Below are positions 26,152 through 33,461 of a stretch of DNA of 64,000 nucleotides, piece by piece. Numbering within the stretch: the first letter of the stretch is position 1; each line of letters starts with the position of its first letter. The translations under genes and the position numbers were made by a program. A model generated the notes under the pieces. The model searched no databases, was not told where the DNA came from, and saw only the letters and a list, made by a program, of their open reading frames with translations. Source of the DNA: Terriglobia bacterium (lineage in GTDB: Bacteria; Acidobacteriota; Terriglobia; Bryobacterales; Bryobacteraceae); assembly GCA_020073145.1 (NCBI GenBank), contig JAIQFS010000015.1, positions 42,997 through 106,996 of the forward strand, given 5' to 3'.

Positions 26152-27708
26152 TCAACGCCAGCGCTTGAGTCGGGGCCAGATTTCGGCGAGCGACCCGAAC
26201 TTCGTGCCTCTGCAGAGGAAGACCGGGATGTGTCCTTCCAGCGCATAGGGGTTGTTTGACGTCCCGACGTATTCGACGCGTTCGAAGAGCTGATCGAGCT
26301 TCTCCCTGCGGTCGTCGACGACGATCAGGCAATTGCCCGAATAGCCGCGCGGACCCCAGAGGTAATAGGTTTGGTGGCCGCTGAGCGCGGGCGGCAGGCC
26401 GTAGCGGCGGCCGAAGAAGTCGATCGCGCCGGCTTGCCCGTAATTCTGCGCGAACACGCCGCAGCCGGGCCGTTCGGCAGCCGGAATCCGGTTCCAGGCT
26501 TGCCCGGCCACCGCGACCATATCCACCCAGCCGAACTGGTCGGCATAATGCTGCGGAAGGGCGGCGGCCGCGTGGCTCTTCTCCGTTCGCGGCACCTCGA
26601 ATGGCAATGCGTTCAGGTAGGCCAGTGTGCGGTCGACCGGCAGCACCGGAACCACAATGGGGGCTAGCCACGCTCCGGACGCCAGCAGCGGAACCAGGAT
26701 GGCCGGTTTCCACCAGGCTCGTCCGGACCGTTCGATAGCGCTCTCGATGGTGACCGCTCCCGCGGCCAGCAGCATGGGATAGATCGGCGCCAGATAGTAG
26801 TTCTTACCGTGGAGGATCTCGAAGGTGACGTATACCGCCAGGTAGCACCAGCCCAGCATTCGGTACTGCCTCAACCGGGCCGCGAACAACAGGGCGATCA
26901 GCCCGGCGATCCAGATGGGCGCGTTGAGCGGATGGATCAGCAGCACCTGCTGCGCGAAGAACGCAACCGGCCCCAGCACCACGTCGCGGCCGTCGGCCTT
27001 GATGTTGCGCATCAATTCGAGAAATGGCCAATGGTGGGCGGCGTTCCACCAGACATTCGGCAGAAAGATCAGGAACGCTGCGCCGCCCCCCATCCACATC
27101 CAGCGGCTGCCCAGGGCGCGGCGTCGTTCGGTCAACAGCAGACCGGCGACCAGGCCCAAGCCCAGGATGGCGATCGAGTACTTCTCCTCGAGCCCGATCC
27201 CGGCGATGATGCCCACGCCCAGCCAGTAGCGCGGGTCGTTTCGCTTGATTGCGAGGATCGCGCACGAGGCGCAGCCCATCCATAGGAGCGGCTCCAGGCA
27301 ATTGGTGGTGAGCAGGCTGCCGGCCGAAAGGTAGATCGGCGCGATCAGCATGGCCCCGGCGGTGAGCGTGAGAGCAAAGCTCCGGCCGCCGAATTCGCGT
27401 GCGATCCACGCCGCCTGCACCAGGGCAGCCGAGGAAGCCAGCGCCGGAAGGAAGCGCACCGCGCGCAGCGAATCGCCCAGGATCAGCCGGCTGATTTTCG
27501 CGAGGACGGGAATCAACGGCGGCTGATCGACATAGCCCCACGCCGGATGATCGCCGCACGCCAGATAGTCGAACTCGTCGCGGAAGTACCCGAAGCGATT
27601 GTTGAACAGACAGTGGAGCGCCAGCTTGGCCAGGGCGATGGCGAGCACGATGAGCATGCCGCCGGCCAGGAAGGGCCTCGCCGCCGGAGTGGATGATTCC
27701 GCTGGCAT
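26152..27708 (-). CDS. GT39/ArnT-like membrane glycosyltransferase
   Basis: A 518-aa polytopic protein of the PMT/ArnT (GT-C) class. The first periplasmic loop carries FGYFRDEFDYLACGDH, with the catalytic Asp/Glu pair, then GYVDQPPLIPVLA. About ten to eleven hydrophobic helices follow, and a soluble C-terminal domain of ~150 residues ends the protein. These enzymes move sugars from polyprenyl-phosphate carriers to lipids or proteins at the outer face of the inner membrane. It starts directly after the stop of the FAD oxidoreductase (TGAATG), so the two are co-transcribed. Confidence 0.87.
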   Translation of the reverse strand: MPAESSTPAARPFLAGGMLIVLAIALAKLALHCLFNNRFGYFRDEFDYLACGDHPAWGYVDQPPLIPVLAKISRLILGDSLRAVRFLPALASSAALVQAAWIAREFGGRSFALTLTAGAMLIAPIYLSAGSLLTTNCLEPLLWMGCASCAILAIKRNDPRYWLGVGIIAGIGLEEKYSIAILGLGLVAGLLLTERRRALGSRWMWMGGGAAFLIFLPNVWWNAAHHWPFLELMRNIKADGRDVVLGPVAFFAQQVLLIHPLNAPIWIAGLIALLFAARLRQYRMLGWCYLAVYVTFEILHGKNYYLAPIYPMLLAAGAVTIESAIERSGRAWWKPAILVPLLASGAWLAPIVVPVLPVDRTLAYLNALPFEVPRTEKSHAAAALPQHYADQFGWVDMVAVAGQAWNRIPAAERPGCGVFAQNYGQAGAIDFFGRRYGLPPALSGHQTYYLWGPRGYSGNCLIVVDDRREKLDQLFERVEYVGTSNNPYALEGHIPVFLCRGTKFGSLAEIWPRLKRWR

Positions 27709-29109
27709 TCAGCCCTGTCGTAAGGCGGCCCGGGCCGCGTGATAGCCGCACATGCCGTGGACGCCTCCCCCGGGGGGCGACGACGACGAGCAGAGGTAGA
27801 CCCCGTCCAGAGGCGTGCGATACCGCAGGCGCGTCGAGCGCAGCCGGAACTGGGCGAGATCCATCGCCCCGCCATTGAGATCGCCGCCTACCAGGTTGGG
27901 GTTGTGGATCTCCAACGCGCCGGGAGTCATGACATGGCGCTCCAGAATGCGGGCGCGGAAGCCGGGGGCAAACCGTTCCACCTGGGATTCGATGGCCTCT
28001 GCCCGGTCCACCGGCGAGCCGTTGGGGACGTGGCAATAGGCCCACGCCGTGTGTTTCGACAAGGGCGCGCGCGTGAAGTCGAAGATCGAGGGCTGGGACA
28101 GAATCACGAAGGGGGCCGGGCCCTCATGGCCGGATTCCCATTCGGCGATCTCCGCCAGCGTGCCGCCCAGGTGGAGGGTTCCGGCCTTGCGGCAGACCTC
28201 CGCCCGCCAGGGGATCGGCGCGTCCAACGCCCAATCCAGCTTGAAGACCCCAGGGCCGTAGCGGTACTTCGCCAGCATGAGACGGTACCGCTTGGGGAGG
28301 CGGTCGGCGGCCAGCGCGAGCAACTGGCGGGGCGTGATATCGCAGATCACCAGATCCGCTTCGGGAAGCGTTTCGATGCGGGAGCCGGTCCGGATCTGGC
28401 CGCCGCACGCCTGGAGATGCGCGGCCAGGGCTTTGCTGATCCGCTGTGCGCCGCCCAGGGGAAAGGGCCAGCCGGTGGCGTGGCCGGCGATGGCCAGGAC
28501 CAGACCGATGGCGGCGCTCGGCCGGGTTTCGAGCGGCATGGCCGAGTGCGCGGCAATGCCGGCAAACAAGGCCCGCGCGCGGTCGCCTTGGAACCGCGAT
28601 TCAGCCAGCGCGCGAGCCGAGCGGATGGCGTCCCGGCCGAAACGCGCGAAGGCAAATGGCGCTCGCGGGAGATGCAGTGGAGGAGCCAGTACGTCGTGCC
28701 GCAACCGGGGCCACGCCGCGACCAGCGGCTCGAACAAGCGCCGCCATGCTTCGCCATCCGGGCCGAGCTTGGCGCACGTGGTGTCGATCGAGCGGTCTAG
28801 CACTACCGCGGAGCCGTCATCCAGCGGATGGGCCAGCGGAATCTCGGGGTGAATCCACTCCAGGCCATGCTCCGCCAGGGGATAGCGCTCGAAGCATGGC
28901 GAGGCGAACCCCAGCGGGTGGACCGCGGAGCAGATATCGTGCTTAAAACCCGGCAGCGTCAGTTCGCCGGTGCGCGCCCCGCCGCCGATTTCCGCAGCAG
29001 CTTCGTGGACCGTGACTTCTAGACCCGCCGCGGCCAGTTCAATCGCGGCCGAGAGCCCGTTCGGTCCCGAACCAATCACCACAGCGCGTGTTTTCGCGGA
29101 AGAGGCCAA
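27709..29109 (-). CDS. FAD-dependent phytoene-dehydrogenase-like oxidoreductase
   Basis: A 466-aa flavoprotein. The N-terminal dinucleotide fold VVIGSGPNGLSAAIELAAAG ends with an acidic residue in VTVHEAA, and the C-terminal FAD segment is GVYLCSSSSPPGGGVHGMCG. These match the CrtI/'NAD(P)/FAD-dependent oxidoreductase' family, which desaturates or isomerises isoprenoid-like substrates. No carotenoid genes are nearby, so the substrate is open. The only good start is TTG 29109, 20 bases from the divergent aldo/keto reductase ATG. The two genes share almost no promoter space, so one start may be slightly off. Confidence 0.85.
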   Translation of the reverse strand: MASSAKTRAVVIGSGPNGLSAAIELAAAGLEVTVHEAAAEIGGGARTGELTLPGFKHDICSAVHPLGFASPCFERYPLAEHGLEWIHPEIPLAHPLDDGSAVVLDRSIDTTCAKLGPDGEAWRRLFEPLVAAWPRLRHDVLAPPLHLPRAPFAFARFGRDAIRSARALAESRFQGDRARALFAGIAAHSAMPLETRPSAAIGLVLAIAGHATGWPFPLGGAQRISKALAAHLQACGGQIRTGSRIETLPEADLVICDITPRQLLALAADRLPKRYRLMLAKYRYGPGVFKLDWALDAPIPWRAEVCRKAGTLHLGGTLAEIAEWESGHEGPAPFVILSQPSIFDFTRAPLSKHTAWAYCHVPNGSPVDRAEAIESQVERFAPGFRARILERHVMTPGALEIHNPNLVGGDLNGGAMDLAQFRLRSTRLRYRTPLDGVYLCSSSSPPGGGVHGMCGYHAARAALRQG

Positions 29110-29129
29110 CCTCGGATATTGTAAAGGAG

Positions 29130-30101
29130 ATGACCAAGAAAAAGCTGGGCAACAGTGACATGGTGCTGACCCCGGTCGGCGTTGGGGCGTGGGCGATGGG
29201 AGGGGGCGGCTGGGCCTTCGGCTGGGGACCGCAGGACGACGCGCAATCGATCGCTGCCATTCACGCCGCGCTCGACCAGGGGATCAACTGGATCGATACT
29301 GCCGCCATCTACGGTTTGGGGCATTCCGAAGAAGTCGTGGCGCGTGCGCTGAAGGGCCGGTCCCAGCGGCCGTATATCTTCACGAAATGCGCGCTGGTGT
29401 GGGACGAGAACCGTGAAGTCGGGCGCTCCCTGAAGGCTGATTCGGTCCGGCGCGAATGCGAGAGCAGCCTGCGCCGCCTGCAAGTGGACACCATCGACCT
29501 TTACCAGATCCACTGGCCCGATCCGGAACCGGATCTCGAAGAGGGTTGGCGGACCCTGGCGGAACTCCAGAAGGAAGGAAAGGTGCGCTGGATCGCGGTG
29601 TCCAATTTCAAGGTCGCGCAAATGGAGCGCTGCCGCGCGATCGGGCCCATCACCTCGCTGCAGCCGCCGTATTCGGCCGTGTCCCCCGAAGTCGAAGACG
29701 AGATTCTGCCATATTGCCAGCAACACAACATCGGCGTGATTGTCTATTCGCCGATGAAGTCCGGACTTCTCACCGGCAAGATGACCCGGGAGCGCGTGGC
29801 GAGTTTTCCGGAAGACGATTTCCGGCGCAAGGCCCTGAATTTTCAGGAGCCGCACTTGTCCCGCAACCTGGAGCTCGCCGAGCGCATGAAGCAGATCGGC
29901 GCGCGGCACGGCCGGTCGGCGGGCGAAGTCGCCATAGCCTGGACCCTGCGCCACCCGGCGGTGACCGCGGCCATTGTGGGGATGCGCTCGGCGGAGCAGG
30001 TGACGGGCGTGATCGGGGCGATGGAATTCCGGCTCAGCGAAGCCGAGATTCAGGAGATTGCCGAGTTCCGCCAGGGGCTGCTGGCGCGCTCGGCGTCGTA
30101 A
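29130..30101 (+). CDS. Aldo/keto reductase
   Basis: A 323-aa NADPH-dependent (alpha/beta)8 barrel. The N-terminus KKLGNSDMVLTPVGVGAWAM matches the family. Catalytic residues appear as Asp and Tyr in WIDTAAIYGLGHSEE, Lys in YIFTKCALVW and His in LYQIHWPD, and the coenzyme loop region is near AIVGMRSAEQV. ATG 29130 fits the family start, although AAAGGAG abuts it with no spacer. An upstream GTG (29088) would overlap the divergent oxidoreductase. Substrate unknown; such enzymes reduce sugars or detoxify aldehydes. Confidence 0.9.
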   Translation: MTKKKLGNSDMVLTPVGVGAWAMGGGGWAFGWGPQDDAQSIAAIHAALDQGINWIDTAAIYGLGHSEEVVARALKGRSQRPYIFTKCALVWDENREVGRSLKADSVRRECESSLRRLQVDTIDLYQIHWPDPEPDLEEGWRTLAELQKEGKVRWIAVSNFKVAQMERCRAIGPITSLQPPYSAVSPEVEDEILPYCQQHNIGVIVYSPMKSGLLTGKMTRERVASFPEDDFRRKALNFQEPHLSRNLELAERMKQIGARHGRSAGEVAIAWTLRHPAVTAAIVGMRSAEQVTGVIGAMEFRLSEAEIQEIAEFRQGLLARSAS

Positions 30102-30107
30102 GAACGC

Positions 30108-30492
30108 GTGATCCACGCCGGGCCAGAACGTCGGGACTTCGATCCCGAATTCGGCGCGCTTCCGGAAGACGTGCAGAACGAATTACGCGCTCATGCCCTG
30201 TTGCTGGAGCAATTTGGCCCGCAGCTCGGCAGGCCCAGCGTCGATACGCTCAAAGGTTCGCGCCACCCGAATATGAAGGAGTTGCGCTTTGACGCGGCAG
30301 AAGGCGTATGGCGCGTCGCCTTCGCGTTCGACCCGAAACGCAACGAGCTCCGCCCAACGCAAGAAGGTCAAGGCCATGGGCGGGAATCTTTCGCTGGTCG
30401 CCGAGTTTCCCGACCGTGCGCCAGTGGTTCTGTCCGGCACTGCCGAAGACGATCCGAGGCCAAAGCCGACAAGCCGGAGACGTGCCGCCTGA
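30108..30492 (+). pseudogene. Decayed HigB/HigA toxin-antitoxin locus (internal deletion)
   Basis: The first ~79 codons (30108 to about 30342) read as a Gp49/HigB-type toxin: FDPEFGALPEDVQNELRAHA, KGSRHPNMKELRF and GVWRVAFAFDPKR. The homology stops abruptly there. In a shifted frame, 30361-30492 then reads KKVKAMGGNLSLVAEFPDR and APVVLSGTAEDD, the C-terminus of the matching XRE/HigA antitoxin, ending at TGA 30490. The toxin C-terminus and the antitoxin N-terminal helix-turn-helix are both missing. A deletion of several hundred bases has probably fused the two genes. The 143-aa frame through 30539 is not a natural protein. It directly follows the aldo/keto reductase. Confidence 0.75.
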
Positions 30493-30652
30493 AGCTTCGG
30501 TTGCCGGGGAAGGGACGACCGGGCGATATTTTGACGTAAGGCCGGATTATCGGACGCAGACCGCGTTCACTCTACACTGCGCGACATCTCGCGGGTAAAT
30601 CTGGTATTCGGCGTCGGCGCACTGAATGACACTTCGTTAGAATGGAGCTCGA

Positions 30653-31420
30653 ATGGCGCTCGTGAGAATCTTCCTCGCTATGGCAGCTATGGCCTCCGCG
30701 GTACTGGCCGCCGGCAACAACCCGACCTTTGAAGTGGCAACCGTAAAACCTTCGGGGTCAGATATTATGACGCGCCACTTCACTATCGAGAGACGCCGGT
30801 TCTTAACTTTCCACACTTCGCTCGCGGACTTGATCCAATTTGCCTACGGTTTGCATCCGCGTCAGCTTGTCGGCGGACCGGGCTGGCTTGAGTCGAGTAA
30901 GTTCGACGTAGTGGGTCTGGCAAGCGGGGATGGGCAGCCCACGGAACAAGAGTGGATGAAGATGATGGCCAACTTGTTAGCTGAGCGGTTTCAGGTGCGT
31001 TTTCACTTGGAGAAACGGGAACTCTCGGTCTACGCTATCACGGCGGACCGGGGCGGACCAAGACTCGAACCGAGCGACGGCGGCCCGGACACCCTGCCGA
31101 ACATTGGATTTCGCGGCCGCGGCCAACTCGTGGCGCGAAACGCGACTCTAAGCGATTTGGCTTGGGAGCTGCAATCGGCGGTGTTGGACAGACCCGTCGT
31201 GGATGAGAGTGGGTTACGGAAACGTTTCCATTTTACGCTGTCGTGGACACCCGATGAGTTTCAGACGCCAGCGTTGTCAGGCGAAGCTCGCACAGCCGCT
31301 GAGATCGCGCCCAATCTCTTCACAGCTATCCGGCAACAACTGGGACTAAGGCTTACGACGACCAAATCCAATGTTGACGTAATGGTCCTGGAGCGGGTCG
31401 CGTTGCCGGACCGCGACTGA
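30653..31420 (+). CDS. TIGR03435-family protein
   Basis: A 255-aa protein with a signal peptide (MALVRIFLAMAAMASAVLA) followed by FEVATVKPS, the hallmark opening of TIGR03435. Further conserved parts are LIQFAYGLHPRQLVGGPGWL, LLAERFQVRFHLEKREL and the closing LGLRLTTTKSNVDVMVLERV. The family is greatly expanded in Solibacter-like soil Acidobacteria; its function is unknown, and members often sit near peptidase or sensor genes. This copy stands alone. GGAGCTCGA before the ATG is a usable ribosome binding site. Confidence 0.92.
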   Translation: MALVRIFLAMAAMASAVLAAGNNPTFEVATVKPSGSDIMTRHFTIERRRFLTFHTSLADLIQFAYGLHPRQLVGGPGWLESSKFDVVGLASGDGQPTEQEWMKMMANLLAERFQVRFHLEKRELSVYAITADRGGPRLEPSDGGPDTLPNIGFRGRGQLVARNATLSDLAWELQSAVLDRPVVDESGLRKRFHFTLSWTPDEFQTPALSGEARTAAEIAPNLFTAIRQQLGLRLTTTKSNVDVMVLERVALPDRD

Positions 31421-31717
31421 AGGGCCTGCCGAGTTAAATCCCAAGGCCATAGGTACCAGATAAGTGCCGTTCTGTCGCCCCGTCTTGGCATCTGCTCTTT
31501 CGGTCTCGCCTGACGGCCCAGTATAGACCGGTCCGCTAAGGGCTGTTCTATTGGACGATAAAGTATTCGCCTCGCAAATGATGGACGGGGCAACCACTAC
31601 TGAACTAATCAAAGTCTGGGCATCCGCGCCCGTGCTGCCCATGGCGGCCGCCGCGATCGCGCTTCTCGAACGATTGCCAAACGCCACCGCGACCAAGGGG
31701 ACCGCTGCCGGCTCCGG

Positions 31718-31900
31718 TTAGTGGCTGTCTCCGTCGTGATCCTGATCCCCGGCTTGCAGATGTGCCAGGGCGGCGGGACTGAGCTCGACGGTGTCCGTGG
31801 GGGTGGCTGACGATCCCGGTTTCTTGCCGGCAGGAGCTTGATTTTGAACGGTTTGCGACCGATAGACCGGGCTTACTGGGGATACGGGCGAAATCGACAT
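31718..31900 (-). CDS. 60-aa Ser/Pro-rich small protein
   Basis: The protein begins MSISPVSPVSPVYRSQ and ends in an acidic His tail (QAGDQDHDGDSH), with a helix-like DTVELSPAALAHLQ in between. An AGGAG lies 12 bases before the ATG. The D-x-D-x-D pattern in the tail (DQDHDGD) resembles an EF-hand-like or dockerin-like calcium loop. I do not recognise a named family. It lies downstream of, and on the same strand as, the 501-aa membrane protein (31949-33454). Confidence 0.55.
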   Translation of the reverse strand: MSISPVSPVSPVYRSQTVQNQAPAGKKPGSSATPTDTVELSPAALAHLQAGDQDHDGDSH

Positions 31901-31948
31901 GGATTAAGCGTCTCCTGATCTTCTTATCGGGTCTCCGCCTGAGGTTTT

Positions 31949-33454
31949 CTACCGTTTTGTTTCCACTTCGGCGATCCGGCAAACGGCTAACCCTTTGTTT
32001 TCATAGGGACACACCAGGCCGGCCGGAGCTGGACGCCGCACCACGATCCAGCTCACCGGGTACCGGCGGGCCAACTGCTGAAAGTCCTGGAGCTGGAATT
32101 GCCCCCATCCGGTTTGGGCCAGGACCTCGCTTTTCCATTCGACGGCTAACTGGGGAAACAGGGAAACCGCACCGCTGTCTTTCCGATTGTCGGCCAGGAC
32201 GCTGCGCTCGGCGACCGCCCGAAAGCCGTGCTGATCGTCATCCGGCGCGGCCATGTAGTTGGGGTCCAGGGCAAACACCGCGTCGCGCGGCGTGTTCGCA
32301 CGAATCCACAGGAACGCAGAAGTCCATGGATTCGGCGAGGAGGCGCCGGGCAGTTCCACATGAGGGCTGAACGGATACGAGACCTGCTGGAAAATCCACA
32401 TTCCCGCCGCCAGCGGTGCGAAGAGGGCCACCCAACGCCAGAGCCGTTTCTGGAGAGCGTACTCGGCGGCCAGCCCGCCCAGCAGCACGAAGAAAATCAC
32501 GTAGACCAGGTGGAAGGCTCGCATGGGCTGCAAGCGCGTGTAATTCTCCAGGCGCGCGGTATAGGTCAGGACAACTCCAGCGGCCGTGAACATCAGCCCG
32601 AAAGGCACTAGCGTGCGCGCCACCAGGCGAAACACCGGCGTGGTTCCGCGCGGCGGCCGGAAGGAAAACCACCACAGCAGGGCCAGGGGCGCGAAGGCGC
32701 CGAACCACTCGTACCACGCCCAGTTCGACAGAAAGAAATACGTTCGCGACAACAGCGCTTCGCGCGCGGGCCCGGTGGCCGGCTGAAACCCCCACAGGAA
32801 CGGAAGCGCCAGGGCCAAGACAGGTTCGGGGCGCTCCACGGAACCCAAGCGGCGCATCATTGCAAGACATCCCAGAAAGACCGCGCCGTAGACACTCATC
32901 TGCGGATGCACCAGCGCCGTGAACAGTAGCCAGGCCAGCGCACGCTTGCGCTGGTTGGCCAGCCAGCAGGCCACGGCCAGCAGCGTAGCCGGAGTAGAGA
33001 GCGAACGCGCCGTTACGTACGGATCCATGATGGCGAGTGCGGTGCCGGCCACCGGCGCGCTCATGGCTCCAGCCAGCAGCGCCACCCCGCCCCAGCGTGC
33101 CTGGCTGCTCTGAAAGCAGACGCCGGCCAGACGCCAGGCCGCCCAGAGCAGCAGGAAGACGCCCACCCCCTGGCACAGGAAGATGGCGGCATCGGCAGGC
33201 AGGCGGGTCATGCGCGCGAAGCCGCCCACCAGATCCGGAAATAGGGACAGGTGCGCGTGCGACATGAAGAACTCGGAGCCGAAGGGAAACAGGCCCGGGT
33301 CGGCGGCCCGTTTGATGGCCGGAATATAGATTTCCGCGTCGTCCACGCCCAGGTGATAGCCAAGAATCAGCGCCGCGGTAACGGACATTGCAGCGATGCC
33401 GGCCGCCGGGTTTCGGGCGCATCCAGGAAGCCGCTCCGTGACGCGGTTGGTCAT
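31949..33454 (-). CDS. Polytopic membrane protein, possible glycosyltransferase-like
   Basis: A 501-aa protein with about ten or eleven hydrophobic helices and a soluble C-terminus of ~120 residues (from about 375) containing WIRANTPRDAVFALDP. 'Tr..pr.AvF..dP' is a pattern seen in GT-C-like membrane proteins after the last helix. The first loop has LGVDDAEIYIPAIKRA, where the acidic pair could be catalytic as in GT-C enzymes. ATG 33454 is 8 bases past the TonB receptor stop, so they probably share a transcript. The frame extends to 33511 without homology. Exact function unknown. Confidence 0.72.
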   Translation of the reverse strand: MTNRVTERLPGCARNPAAGIAAMSVTAALILGYHLGVDDAEIYIPAIKRAADPGLFPFGSEFFMSHAHLSLFPDLVGGFARMTRLPADAAIFLCQGVGVFLLLWAAWRLAGVCFQSSQARWGGVALLAGAMSAPVAGTALAIMDPYVTARSLSTPATLLAVACWLANQRKRALAWLLFTALVHPQMSVYGAVFLGCLAMMRRLGSVERPEPVLALALPFLWGFQPATGPAREALLSRTYFFLSNWAWYEWFGAFAPLALLWWFSFRPPRGTTPVFRLVARTLVPFGLMFTAAGVVLTYTARLENYTRLQPMRAFHLVYVIFFVLLGGLAAEYALQKRLWRWVALFAPLAAGMWIFQQVSYPFSPHVELPGASSPNPWTSAFLWIRANTPRDAVFALDPNYMAAPDDDQHGFRAVAERSVLADNRKDSGAVSLFPQLAVEWKSEVLAQTGWGQFQLQDFQQLARRYPVSWIVVRRPAPAGLVCPYENKGLAVCRIAEVETKR

Positions 33455-33461
33455 GCCGGTT

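Noticed and set aside
31578..31721. 46-aa plus-strand frame (TELIKVWASAPVLPM region)
   Set aside because: No ribosome binding site, Ala-rich and overlapping the 60-aa minus gene's end; not supportable as a gene.
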